Shown: piece by piece, positions 9,083-17,467 of the stretch
Numbering within the stretch: position 1 is the first letter of the stretch
How the letters are laid out: the number at the start of each line of letters is the position of its first letter
Assembly: GCA_002331575.1 (NCBI GenBank)
Contig: DCZG01000050.1
Span: 1 to 64,000 of the forward strand
Length of the DNA: 64,000 nt
From: Atopobium sp. UBA2090
GTDB lineage: Bacteria > Actinomycetota > Coriobacteriia > Coriobacteriales > Atopobiaceae
Direction of reading: 5' to 3'
Notes under the pieces: model-generated
Databases searched by the model: none
What the model was told of the DNA's origin: nothing
The model's input: the letters and a program-made list of their open reading frames with translations, nothing else
Position numbers and translations under genes: made by a program

Positions 9083-9108
9083 GTCCGCCGGCCTTCCTGC
9101 CTGCGGAC
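9083..9108 (-). promoter_or_regulatory. Hairpin in the 5' leader of GH3 copy B
   Basis: GTCCGCCGG and CCTGCGGAC form a 9-bp imperfect inverted repeat with an 8-base spacer, at the same distance from the start codon as the repeat at 6362. One stem pair differs from the other copy by a compensatory change. Confidence 0.5.
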
Positions 9109-9280
9109 CTCTGCTAGCCTGCATCTTCCTGCCCGGCGCGCCGCGAGCCCGGAATCGAGCGCGAGAGGTTCAGACTGCCGCGCAAGATGTCGAAAGCGTC
9201 TCTGGGTGGCGTTCGCGGCGGACGCCCCTTGCCCGTCTCGCCGTCGCGATACAATCCCCTCAACCCGCAGAGGAGACGCC

Positions 9281-9994
9281 ATGTACAAGCTGCTGATGAT
9301 TGAGGACGATGCCGTGGAGGCCGACGTTCTTCGCGAGCATGCGCGCCGCTACGCCGAGGAGCGAGGCGAGGAGTTCTCCGTCACCTGGTATCGGAGCGCT
9401 CTCGAGCTCACGGGGGGCGAGCAGCCCTTCGACCTCATCTTCATGGACATCGACATGCCCGGCATCAATGGCATGGAGGCTGCGGAGCTCTTGCGGACCT
9501 ACGACACCGAGACGCCCCTCATCTTCGTGACCAACCTCGCGCAGTACGCGGTGCGGGGATACGAGGTGCAGGCCATCGACTTCATGGTCAAGCCCGTCAC
9601 CTATGGCAGCTTTCGGCTGCGCATGAACAAGGCGATGCGCTACGTGGCGCGTGGGTCTCAGGAGAGTCTCGCCGTGCAGGTCTCCCGCGAGGAGACGCGC
9701 GTCATCTCGCTCTCCTCCATCGCGGCGGTCGAGGTCACCAACCATGACCTCACCTACCACCTCGACGGCGGCGAGAACCTCGCGGTGCACGGATCGCTCA
9801 GCGCGATAGCGGAACGTCTTCTCGCCGCCGGCTTTGTCCGGGTGTCCAAGAGCTGCATGGTGAGCATGGGCCACATTCGTGCGTTTCGCGGCGACGCCGT
9901 GACCCTACGGGACGGCTCGCAGTATCCCATGAGCCGCTCCATGAAGCGGGAGGCCGTCGGAACCATCACCCGCTACCTCGGAGGAAGCATCTGA
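9281..9994 (+). CDS. LytTR-family response regulator (module 2)
   Basis: This encodes 237 residues. The receiver domain has MIEDDAVEAD, phospho-acceptor Asp56 in FMDIDMPGINGMEA, FVTNLAQYAV and the Lys in MVKPV. The LytTR domain follows, with FVRVSKSCMVSMGHI. AGAGGAG precedes the ATG at 9281. The final base of its TGA stop is the first base of the kinase ATG. It is a close paralogue of the regulators at 743 and 14378, and lies divergent to the duplicated GH3 genes, which are its likely targets (inference). Confidence 0.93.
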   Translation: MYKLLMIEDDAVEADVLREHARRYAEERGEEFSVTWYRSALELTGGEQPFDLIFMDIDMPGINGMEAAELLRTYDTETPLIFVTNLAQYAVRGYEVQAIDFMVKPVTYGSFRLRMNKAMRYVARGSQESLAVQVSREETRVISLSSIAAVEVTNHDLTYHLDGGENLAVHGSLSAIAERLLAAGFVRVSKSCMVSMGHIRAFRGDAVTLRDGSQYPMSRSMKREAVGTITRYLGGSI

Positions 9995-11295
9995 TGTCTG
10001 GCCTCGGAACCATCAACTCTGTCGCCTCGATGGTGCGCCTTGTGCTCGCGGTCTGGCTCTTCGCGCGCATGCTGCCCCGACGAGAGCCCTTCGCCGGGCT
10101 CTCTGCTGCCGTGCTTGCGGGCGTGGCCTCACTCGCGACCGCTGCCGTTCTTCTCGGCTTCTCGATCTTCCCCACCATCGAAGGCGACAGCAGTTTCCTC
10201 ATCGCCATCCTGCAGTTCGTCGCAGTTCTCGGTGCCGCGGTCGTTCTTCTCATGATTCCCTATGACGTTTCAATCTGGACGTCGCTCTTCTGCTGCTCGG
10301 CGGGATACGCGCTCCAGAGCCTCGCAGGCGGTCTCGACCGCCTGGCAACTGACGTGCTCTCGTCTGCCGCCGGACACGTCCTCGCGTCCGTCGAGTTCAC
10401 CATCGCAGTTGAGATATCCGTTACCCTCGTGTCGTTCGGCCTCTGCTACCTGGTGCTCGTTCGTAAACTCGAGGCAAACCGTCTCGTCGCCATCGAGGAC
10501 CGCTCGATGCTTCTGATGATTGCGGCGGTCGTCCTCTTTGACATCGTGTTCGACCTCGTGGTCCGCGACCTCGGAGTCTACGACATACCCCGCAGCTACT
10601 TCCGCATCCTCTGCGTGGTGCACGTCGTCGCCTGCGTCTTCACCCTCGCCATGGAGTTCGAGATTCTCTACAACCGGCACATGGAGCTCGAGGTCAGCGC
10701 CATCACGCAGATGCGCACCATGGAGCGCCAGCAGTACGAAATCTCGCGCGAGACCATCAGCGCCATCAACGCCCGCTGCCATCAGATTCGTCACCAGATC
10801 TTCCGCCTGGCGCACGAGTCAGGCGTCTCGGACGCGCTCGACCCCGACGCGCTCGCGATCATCGCGCGCGAGGTGAGCATCTACGACTCCACGATCAAGA
10901 CCGGCAACGATGCGCTGGACACGATCCTCTCCGAGAAGGGCCTGGTCTGCACGAACGAGGGCATCACGTTGAGCTGCATCGCGGACGGTCCCTCGCTCCG
11001 CTTCATGCCGCCGACCGACATCTACGCGATCTTCGGAACCGCCCTCGACGATGCGATCTCTTCCGTGAGACCGATTGGCGACGTGGAACGCAGGGCGATC
11101 TCGCTCGTCGTGAGGTGCGTGGGCGACATGGTGACCGCCCACCTGGAGTACTACTCGGACGGCTCCGAGCAGCCACATGACGGCATCGGCGACAAGACGC
11201 TCCGCTCGATCGTCGCAGGGTACGGCGGGTCTATACAGACGAGCGCCGACGACGATGCCCGTCAGCTCGACATCGTGATGCCCGTCGCGCAGTAG
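9994..11295 (+). CDS. GHKL sensor histidine kinase-like protein with degenerate ATP-binding boxes (module 2)
   Basis: This encodes 433 residues. The N-terminal half has about six membrane segments. RQQYEISRETISAINARCHQIRHQIFRL carries the candidate phospho-acceptor His263. The domain that should bind ATP is altered: the N-box reads FGTALDDAISSV, with Asp where the conserved Asn belongs, and the glycine box has become GIGDKTLRSIVAGYGG, without the GxG. The module 1 paralogue keeps both. The frame is otherwise intact, so the protein is probably made but may be a poor or inactive kinase (inference). It is coupled to the regulator gene by a one-base overlap. Confidence 0.85.
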   Translation: MSGLGTINSVASMVRLVLAVWLFARMLPRREPFAGLSAAVLAGVASLATAAVLLGFSIFPTIEGDSSFLIAILQFVAVLGAAVVLLMIPYDVSIWTSLFCCSAGYALQSLAGGLDRLATDVLSSAAGHVLASVEFTIAVEISVTLVSFGLCYLVLVRKLEANRLVAIEDRSMLLMIAAVVLFDIVFDLVVRDLGVYDIPRSYFRILCVVHVVACVFTLAMEFEILYNRHMELEVSAITQMRTMERQQYEISRETISAINARCHQIRHQIFRLAHESGVSDALDPDALAIIAREVSIYDSTIKTGNDALDTILSEKGLVCTNEGITLSCIADGPSLRFMPPTDIYAIFGTALDDAISSVRPIGDVERRAISLVVRCVGDMVTAHLEYYSDGSEQPHDGIGDKTLRSIVAGYGGSIQTSADDDARQLDIVMPVAQ

Positions 11296-11338
11296 GCCGC
11301 ATGCCGTCGAGGGGCTCCGCTCGGCCAACGGAATTCGT

Positions 11339-11384
11339 CGTAGGGTGTCCCTTTGGCTGCCAAAGGGCGTTGGCACCTTTGGCA
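11339..11384 (+). repeat. REP-like palindromic repeat, solo copy
   Basis: This has the same ~45-bp sequence and orientation as the copy at 3754, but no transposase gene is adjacent. It sits between the end of the module 2 kinase gene and the terminator of the third GH3 gene. Confidence 0.87.
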
Positions 11385-11395
11385 GGCTGAAAAGA

Positions 11396-11423
11396 GGCCC
11401 CGCACCGTTGCCGATGCGGGGCC
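11396..11423 (-). terminator. Terminator of third GH3 gene
   Basis: The perfect stem GGCCCCGCA / TGCGGGGCC has a 10-base loop. On the minus strand it is followed by TCTTTT. It lies just past the stop of the GH3 gene that ends at 11430. Confidence 0.8.
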
Positions 11424-11429
11424 GTCGTT

Positions 11430-14204
11430 CTACTCTCCCGCGTTCTGCTGGTCGCGCCAGCGGCGCATCTTCTTGTGACGGCGCACGTAGTACGTCGCGA
11501 GGAGGGCGAGAAGCACGCCCTGGATCGCGCAGAAGGCGATCTGGAAGCCGTACGGCGTGGGCGTCGCGGTGTCGAGGGCGTCGGAGTTCGCCACGGTGTA
11601 CAGGATGTTCTTCGTCGCCTGGCGCAGGACCTGATGGCCCTTGGCGGTGTCGGTCGTGCTCTTGCTGAGACGCGTGTCCTGCAGGATGTTGAGCTCGAGG
11701 TCGTTGCCGGCATAGAGCGCACGGTTGACGTCACTCGTGGTGCAGGCCATCGTGCAGTCGGTGATCACGGTGCCGTGGAAGCCCCACTCGCCGCGCAGGA
11801 CGGTGGTGAGCAGCGCCGAGCTCTCGGCCGAGGGCGTGGTGCCCAGGCGGTTGAACGAGCTCATCATGGCGGTGGTACCGCCCTCCTTCACGCAGATCTC
11901 GAAGGGGCGCAGGTAGATCTCGCGCAGCGCCTGCTCGTTGAACCACGTGACCAGGCCGCCGTTGTCACGGTTGGTCTCCTGGTCGTTCACGGCGAAGTGC
12001 TTGAGGTAGCCGTAGACGCCGTTGCCCTCGAGGCCCTTGATCTCGGAGGCGATGATCTCGCCAGAGAGAAGGCCGTCCTCGGAGACGTACTCGTAGTTGC
12101 GGCCGCCGAACGGGCTCCGGTGGATGTTCACCGCCGGCGCGTAGAGACCGCTGATGCCCATGGCCTTGGCCTCGTTGGCGAGAAGTTCGCCGACGCGCTG
12201 GGCCAGCTCCTTGTTCCAGGTGTAACCGAGGACGGACTGTCCCGTGAGCTGGGTGCCCGTGACGCCCGCCATGATGTTGTTGATGCCGTTGGGGCCATCG
12301 CACTCCGTGGTCGCGGGCTTGCTCACCGAGTTGACGTTCATGTTGGTCCAGCCGCCGTTACCGACGAGAAGCTCCATCTCGCGAAGCGAGCACTGGTCGA
12401 GAAGCGAGTCCCACGTGGGGTCGTCGTAGTCGAGGCCCTTCATGTCGGCGAGCGTGAGGTCGTTCTTGGCGCCGAAGGTCACGTCCTCGTCGGAGGAGTA
12501 GTCGAGCTCCGTGGGGTTCTCGAGGGCGTCGACCTGCTCGGCGGTGGCCGCCTTGCTGGACGCGGCGCGGGCGGTGGGCATGGTGCCTGCCCAGTCGGCA
12601 CGGCTCACGTAGGTGATGCCGTCGCCAAAGCTCACGTCGTCGAACTGGTTGGTGGCCGCGGTGTCGTCGGAGCTGCGCGCGCCGTCGTTCTCGTCGTTGT
12701 AGATGACGTCCTTGTCGACGGTCACCGTCTGAGAGTCGACCACGGTGTGCGAGTCGGTCCTCAGGCTGATCTGGTAGTCGCCCGCCTCGAGCACGTACGC
12801 ACCGCCCTGGGCCTTGACGCCCGCGTAGTCGTAGCTCGCCATGTCCTCCTTGGCGAAGCTCACGGTCACGCTCTGGGACTCGCCAGGCTCGAGCAGCCCG
12901 GTCTTGTCGAAGCCGCCGAGAACCACGGAGCTCTTCTCGATGCCACCCTTGGTGTAGGGCGCCGAGTAGTAGATCTCCACGACCTGTTTGCCTGCCACGC
13001 TGCCGGTGTTGGTGACGGTCACGTTGGCGGTGATCGTCGTCCCGTCGTCGGTCACCGAGTCGAGCTTCTCGTCAAAGCTCGTGTAGGAGAGGCCGTAGCC
13101 GAACGGGTACTGGACGGTCGAGCCGTAGTCGATGTAGCCGTCGGTCGCCGCCGTCTCGTAGTACCGATAGCCGACGTAGATGCCCTCCTGGTACTCGACG
13201 TAGTGGTAGGGGTTCGTGCCCGAGGCAGACGAGCCCGTGCCCGAGAACATCGAGGTGTCGGAATAGCTGGCGTTGGTGTAGTCGTACGAGCCGAAGTTGT
13301 AGTAGCTCGGCGCGCTCGTGAGGTCATACGCAAAGGTGTCGACGGTCTTGCCGGAGGGGTTCACGGCACCGGTGAGAACGCTGCCGATGGCGTTGCAGCC
13401 CGTGGAACCGGGCGTTCCCACCCAGATCGCCGCGTCGATGCCCTCGTCCTCGAGAAAGCCGAGCTCCATGGCGTTGGGGCTGTTGAGGACCACCACGACG
13501 GTGCCGAAGTTCTCCTTGGCCATCGAGAGGAGCGACTCCTCGTTGGGCGTGAGCTCGAGATAGCTGCGCCCGGCAGCGGAGCCCGTGTAGTCCGCCATGT
13601 CCATGGGGAGGTCGGAGCCCTCGCCGCCCTTGCGCGTGATGACGACGACGGCGACGTCTGAGTAGGACTTGGCGTCGGCGATCTTGTCGGCATAGGTCGA
13701 GGGATCGAGCTCATAGAGGTTCCAGTCGGTCCCCACGAGACCCTTGCTCTCCGCCGAGGTCGCGTTCTCGTCGTAATAGCTCTCGAGGTCAGGGTTGGGC
13801 TCGAGACCTGCATTCTCGAGGCCCTGGTAGAAGGTCACGTTCTTGCTCGAGTCACCCGAGCCCGAGCCCGTGCCGCCGTACGAGAAGTTGTTGCCGGCGG
13901 TCGACCCGAGCACGTTGACCTTGGTGGTGCCGGAGAGGGGAAGCGCTCCGTCGTCCTTGAGCAGGATGACGCCCTCCCCCTCGACCTCCTCGGTGACGGC
14001 GGCGGTCTGCGTGCTCGCCGCTGCCGCCTCGTCGGTGGACGCCCGCGTCCCGCTGTTGATGAACGTGTTGAGCAGGCCAGAGTACGGCCCCGCCACGCCG
14101 AAGCCCAAAGCCGTGAGTGTGACGACAATCACGGAGACGATGGTCAAGAGCACGAAGAGCAGTCTCTTGGGGCGCTTCACCTTCTTGTTCGGATCCTTTG
14201 CCAT
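11430..14204 (-). CDS. Membrane-anchored GH3 enzyme with permuted domain order
   Basis: This encodes 924 residues. The start at 14204 has GAAGGAGG upstream. After a basic N-terminus there is one membrane segment (about 12-38). The GH3 C-terminal-type alpha/beta domain comes first (from GVILLKDDGALPLSG), then a fibronectin-III-like domain (VTVTNTGSVAGKQVVEIYYS), then the catalytic barrel with CDGPNGIN, SPFGGRNYEYVSEDGLL, YLKHFAVNDQETNRDN and the nucleophile motif GFHGTVITDC (Asp816). A second membrane segment and a basic tail end the protein. This reversed order is known in some GH3 beta-glucosidases, for example from Ruminococcus albus and Butyrivibrio fibrisolvens. Both ends are membrane-embedded, so the enzyme would face outward. 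It is divergent to the module 3 regulator. Confidence 0.9.
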   Translation of the reverse strand: MAKDPNKKVKRPKRLLFVLLTIVSVIVVTLTALGFGVAGPYSGLLNTFINSGTRASTDEAAAASTQTAAVTEEVEGEGVILLKDDGALPLSGTTKVNVLGSTAGNNFSYGGTGSGSGDSSKNVTFYQGLENAGLEPNPDLESYYDENATSAESKGLVGTDWNLYELDPSTYADKIADAKSYSDVAVVVITRKGGEGSDLPMDMADYTGSAAGRSYLELTPNEESLLSMAKENFGTVVVVLNSPNAMELGFLEDEGIDAAIWVGTPGSTGCNAIGSVLTGAVNPSGKTVDTFAYDLTSAPSYYNFGSYDYTNASYSDTSMFSGTGSSASGTNPYHYVEYQEGIYVGYRYYETAATDGYIDYGSTVQYPFGYGLSYTSFDEKLDSVTDDGTTITANVTVTNTGSVAGKQVVEIYYSAPYTKGGIEKSSVVLGGFDKTGLLEPGESQSVTVSFAKEDMASYDYAGVKAQGGAYVLEAGDYQISLRTDSHTVVDSQTVTVDKDVIYNDENDGARSSDDTAATNQFDDVSFGDGITYVSRADWAGTMPTARAASSKAATAEQVDALENPTELDYSSDEDVTFGAKNDLTLADMKGLDYDDPTWDSLLDQCSLREMELLVGNGGWTNMNVNSVSKPATTECDGPNGINNIMAGVTGTQLTGQSVLGYTWNKELAQRVGELLANEAKAMGISGLYAPAVNIHRSPFGGRNYEYVSEDGLLSGEIIASEIKGLEGNGVYGYLKHFAVNDQETNRDNGGLVTWFNEQALREIYLRPFEICVKEGGTTAMMSSFNRLGTTPSAESSALLTTVLRGEWGFHGTVITDCTMACTTSDVNRALYAGNDLELNILQDTRLSKSTTDTAKGHQVLRQATKNILYTVANSDALDTATPTPYGFQIAFCAIQGVLLALLATYYVRRHKKMRRWRDQQNAGE

Positions 14205-14259
14205 TTCTCCTCCTTCTCCCGACCTCGAGGCGACGACAGGGTTGTCTCGAGGCCCTACC

Positions 14260-14281
14260 GCTCCCCAGCGACCTGGGGAGC
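14260..14281. promoter_or_regulatory. Inverted repeat in GH3/regulator divergent promoter region (module 3)
   Basis: GCTCCCCAG and CTGGGGAGC form a perfect 9-bp inverted repeat with a CGAC loop, between the third GH3 gene and the regulator at 14378. A weaker pair, CCTCGAG/CTCGAGG, lies from 14223 to 14252. Either could be an operator or a leader hairpin. Confidence 0.4.
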
Positions 14282-14330
14282 CCATCTGCCACCTTGGATA
14301 TACTTCAGGGAGGCGCACGAGTGGTGGAGT

Positions 14331-14366
14331 TGACTCAATCGACGTGCGCCGTGACTCATTCGATGT
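14331..14366 (+). promoter_or_regulatory. Direct repeat resembling a LytTR binding site
   Basis: TGACTCAATCGACGT (14331-14345) and TGACTCATTCGATGT (14352-14366) match at 13 of 15 positions. Their starts are 21 bases apart, two helical turns. LytTR-domain regulators generally bind paired direct repeats with about this spacing. The repeat lies immediately before the LytTR regulator gene at 14378, so autoregulation or control of the divergent GH3 gene is plausible. Confidence 0.5.
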
Positions 14367-14377
14367 CAGGGGGAACG

Positions 14378-15088
14378 ATGCACCGAGTGCTCATCGTCGA
14401 GGACGACCCCGTCGAGGCGGCCAAGCTCCGCGGACACCTCGACCGCTATGCGCGCGAGCATGACACGTCCTTCTCGGTGGAGACGCTCTCCTCAGCCCTC
14501 GAGTTCGTCGAGACGCGCCATGTCGCCGACCTCATCTTCATGGACATCAACATGCCCGGCATCAACGGCATGGAGGCGGCCGAGCTCCTGCGGACCTACG
14601 ACACCGAGACGCCTCTCGTCTTCGTGACCGACCTCGCCCAGTACGCGGTGCGCGGCTATCGGGTGGACGCCCTCGACTTCATGGTCAAGCCGGTGGAGTA
14701 CGCGGACTTCTCGCTCCGCATGGACCGGGCGATGCGCGTGGTGCAGCGACGGGCGGGCAAGAGCCTCACGATTCCCACCGCGGACGGTCTGCGCGTGGTG
14801 GGCCTGCGCGACGTGCTCTACGTGGACATCCTTCGTCACGACCTCTACTACCACGTGACCGGCGGAGAGGTGCTGCGCAACCGCGGCTCCCTCACGCAGC
14901 TCGAGGAGCAGCTCGTTCCCGAGGGGTTCGTGCGCGTCTCGGCGAGCCACCTCGTGAACATGGCGCAGGTCACGCGCGTGCGGGCAGGCTCCGTCGAGAT
15001 GAGCGACGGGGAGGAGATCGGCTTCGGACGGTCGCGCAAGCGACAGGCGCTCGAGACCCTCTCCGCGTACATCGGCGGAAGCATCTGA
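14378..15088 (+). CDS. LytTR-family response regulator (module 3)
   Basis: This encodes 236 residues. The receiver domain has VEDDPVEA, Asp56 in FMDINMPGINGMEA, FVTDLAQYAV and MVKPV. The LytTR domain has FVRVSASHLVNMAQV. The start at 14378 has AGGGGGAA upstream; an in-frame ATG 15 bases earlier overlaps the direct repeat and is less likely. It overlaps the kinase gene by one base, as in modules 1 and 2. Confidence 0.92.
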   Translation: MHRVLIVEDDPVEAAKLRGHLDRYAREHDTSFSVETLSSALEFVETRHVADLIFMDINMPGINGMEAAELLRTYDTETPLVFVTDLAQYAVRGYRVDALDFMVKPVEYADFSLRMDRAMRVVQRRAGKSLTIPTADGLRVVGLRDVLYVDILRHDLYYHVTGGEVLRNRGSLTQLEEQLVPEGFVRVSASHLVNMAQVTRVRAGSVEMSDGEEIGFGRSRKRQALETLSAYIGGSI

Positions 15089-16374
15089 TGGGCGTCAGCC
15101 TCGACCAGCTGCCGCTGTCGGGAGTCTCCCCGTCCGTGCTGCTCATTGCCTACCTCACCATCGGACTCATCGTCGCCCGTCTCGCCCTTGGTGTCTTCCT
15201 TCTCGCACGAGGCCTCCCGACCAGGAGCCGTCCCGTCCTCCGGGCCTGCGTCGTCATCGCGTGCCTGGTAGCGGGCACGTCGCTCTTCTTCGCGGGAACC
15301 GTCACCTGGCATAACGGCACTCCCTACTACGTGGTGCAGATGGTCTCCTTCTCGCTGCTCCTCGTGGGCTGCGCCGCGGCGGTGCACTTCCTCTGCGAGA
15401 CCTCGTGGCTCGTCTCCCTCTTCGTGAGCACCGCGGGCTACACCATCCAGAACCTCGCGTCGGGGACCGACGAGTTCGTCTCCGTCATATGCCGGGGGGC
15501 CTCTGCCATCCATCCGGTCGACCTCGAGCAGCTCATGGTGTTCCTGCTGGTCACGGTAGCAATCTACGTCCCGTATTACCTCACCTTCGTGCGAGCGGTG
15601 CGTCGCGCGGGACTCGAGCGCGTGGAGGACCGGTCGATGGTCGTGGTCATGGCGCTCGTGATGCTCGTCGTCATCGGCTTCGACCTCGTCATCAAGGGAC
15701 TCACCGGCGAGTCCGGCGTCACCCTGGGGTCGGTCATCGCCCTGCGCGGCGTGCATGGACTGGCCTGCGCCTTCACGCTCTGGCTCGAGTACACCCTGCT
15801 CTACCGCCAGCGTCTGGCCACCGACGTCGCCGTGACGCAGCGGCTCCTTGTCGAGAAGGACCATCAGTACGAGTCAAGCCGGCAGAGCATCGACGCCGTC
15901 AACGCGAAGCTGCACGACGTGCGTCACGAGGTGCTGCGCCAGCTCGATCGGGCGGACGTCGACCTGGACCGGGAGCTCCTCGCGAGCGTGGCGCGGGAAA
16001 TCAGCGTGTACGACACGCGCATCCGCACCGGAAACGTCGCGCTCGACACGGTCCTCACCGAGAGGCGGCTGCTCTGCGAGCGAAGCGGCATCACGCTCAC
16101 CTGCGTGGCGGACGGCGCGGCGCTCGACTTCATGGGGGCGGGCGACCTCTACGCCCTCTTCGACGACGTGCTCGACGCCGTCATCGGACTCGGCCCCACG
16201 TCCGTCTCGCTGGTGGTGCGGCAGACGATCGGCGTGGCGTCGATTCACGTGGAGCATGACGGCGCGGGCGAGACGGGCCCGCTCGACGAGACCCACTCCG
16301 TTGCCTCCCGCTACGGCGGCTCGGTCTCCGTGCGACCTGGTCAGCTCGACGTCATCCTCCCGCTCCCGGAGTAG
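15088..16374 (+). CDS. GHKL sensor kinase-like protein with strongly eroded ATP-binding domain (module 3)
   Basis: This encodes 428 residues, with about six membrane segments and then HQYESSRQSIDAVNAKLHDVRHEV (candidate phospho-acceptor His276). The expected N-box reads FDDVLDAVIGL with no Asn. The loop that should carry the glycine box is shortened to LDETHSVASRYGG. The catalytic domain is therefore more degenerate than in module 2. The reading frame and operon structure are preserved, which argues against simple decay. It may work as a signal-binding partner, phosphatase or heterodimer subunit (inference). Confidence 0.83.
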   Translation: MGVSLDQLPLSGVSPSVLLIAYLTIGLIVARLALGVFLLARGLPTRSRPVLRACVVIACLVAGTSLFFAGTVTWHNGTPYYVVQMVSFSLLLVGCAAAVHFLCETSWLVSLFVSTAGYTIQNLASGTDEFVSVICRGASAIHPVDLEQLMVFLLVTVAIYVPYYLTFVRAVRRAGLERVEDRSMVVVMALVMLVVIGFDLVIKGLTGESGVTLGSVIALRGVHGLACAFTLWLEYTLLYRQRLATDVAVTQRLLVEKDHQYESSRQSIDAVNAKLHDVRHEVLRQLDRADVDLDRELLASVAREISVYDTRIRTGNVALDTVLTERRLLCERSGITLTCVADGAALDFMGAGDLYALFDDVLDAVIGLGPTSVSLVVRQTIGVASIHVEHDGAGETGPLDETHSVASRYGGSVSVRPGQLDVILPLPE

Positions 16375-16435
16375 CCGCCGGCCAAGCGTCGCCTATCATC
16401 GTTATGTGAATGCCCCGCGCGCGATCGGAGACGAG

Positions 16436-17467
16436 ATGCCCACAGTAGTGACGCTCTGCCGTGAGTCTGCAGTCGAGCTCTATCGCTCGATGAACGAGCC
16501 TCCCCTACCGGCGGTCGCGCTGGAGCCTCGTGACGAATTGATCACCTCGACGAGTCGCCTGCACGCAGAGGGCTTCTCGCCTGAGGTCAGCAAACCCCTG
16601 CACGTCCTCTCCCGTTCCAGAAGTGCAAGGACCCACGCGAGGGACATGTCGGCACATGTCTGGTCAGAGCCCCTGCCGAGAGAAGCCCTCCTCGCCACCG
16701 GCGGACGAGGAGTCCTCGTGACCTCGCCGGAATTCACCCTCCTGCAACTCGCCGGACCCCCATATCCGAACGCTGCGACCGAGACGCACGACCCGGCGTG
16801 GGAGCTCGATGACCCTCGCGCCTGGGCGCGCGACAGGCGCGCCGTCGATCTTGCGCTGCTCATGATGGAGTTCACGGGAACGTATCGACGCCAGCCCACG
16901 AGGTATGGCCTTCCACGTCTCACGAGTCACGACGCCCTCACTCGATTCTGCGAGTCGGCGGGCGGGAACCGCGGCATCACGCTCATGAGACGAGCGCTGG
17001 GGCTGCAGATGGACGGGTCCTTCTCGCCCATGGAGACCGCGATTGCGCTCATGCTGACCCTTCCCGCGGACCTGGGAGGCTACGGTCTGTCGAAGCCGAT
17101 CCTCAACGTGCGGCTGTCCGGCACGGAGCTGCGCCACGACACGTCGAGCCAACGCGAGATTCTTCCCGACCTCTACTGGCCGGAGCGCGAGGTCGTGCTC
17201 GAATACGACAGCAGGGAGCACCACGGGGAAGAGGGTCCGTCTCCCATGAATGGCGAGAAGCTCGCGCACGACGCCGAACGCGCGAACTCGCTCGTCGCCG
17301 CCGGGCGTCACGTCATCGTGGTGCGCCGCAGGCAGGCGATGAACCTTGTCCGCTTTGACCTTGTCGCCAGGCAGCTCGCCGTCCTGCTGGGGCAGAGCCC
17401 CTCGACAGCCTCGGCTCTTCAGCTGGAGCGGCGGGCAAAGCTCCACGCCCTTCTCGTCCGAAGCTGA
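16436..17467 (+). CDS. Uncharacterised protein with a DUF559/Vsr-like nuclease region
   Basis: This encodes 343 residues. I do not recognise the full protein. The C-terminal part (about 240-330) reads REILPDLYWPEREVVLEYDS, then a conserved HH, a D...ER segment and GRHVIVVRRRQ. This is the pattern of the DUF559/Vsr branch of PD-(D/E)XK-like nucleases, also seen in AbiEi-associated proteins of actinobacteria. The N-terminal part may bind DNA but shows no clear motif. The start at 16436 has GGAG upstream; an in-frame GTG at 16406 is an alternative. The stop codon lies inside a long inverted repeat. Confidence 0.7.
   Translation: MPTVVTLCRESAVELYRSMNEPPLPAVALEPRDELITSTSRLHAEGFSPEVSKPLHVLSRSRSARTHARDMSAHVWSEPLPREALLATGGRGVLVTSPEFTLLQLAGPPYPNAATETHDPAWELDDPRAWARDRRAVDLALLMMEFTGTYRRQPTRYGLPRLTSHDALTRFCESAGGNRGITLMRRALGLQMDGSFSPMETAIALMLTLPADLGGYGLSKPILNVRLSGTELRHDTSSQREILPDLYWPEREVVLEYDSREHHGEEGPSPMNGEKLAHDAERANSLVAAGRHVIVVRRRQAMNLVRFDLVARQLAVLLGQSPSTASALQLERRAKLHALLVRS

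Noticed and set aside
11475..13661. 728-codon open frame antisense to the third GH3 gene
   Set aside because: Shadow of a GC-rich gene on the opposite strand, with no start site or motif.
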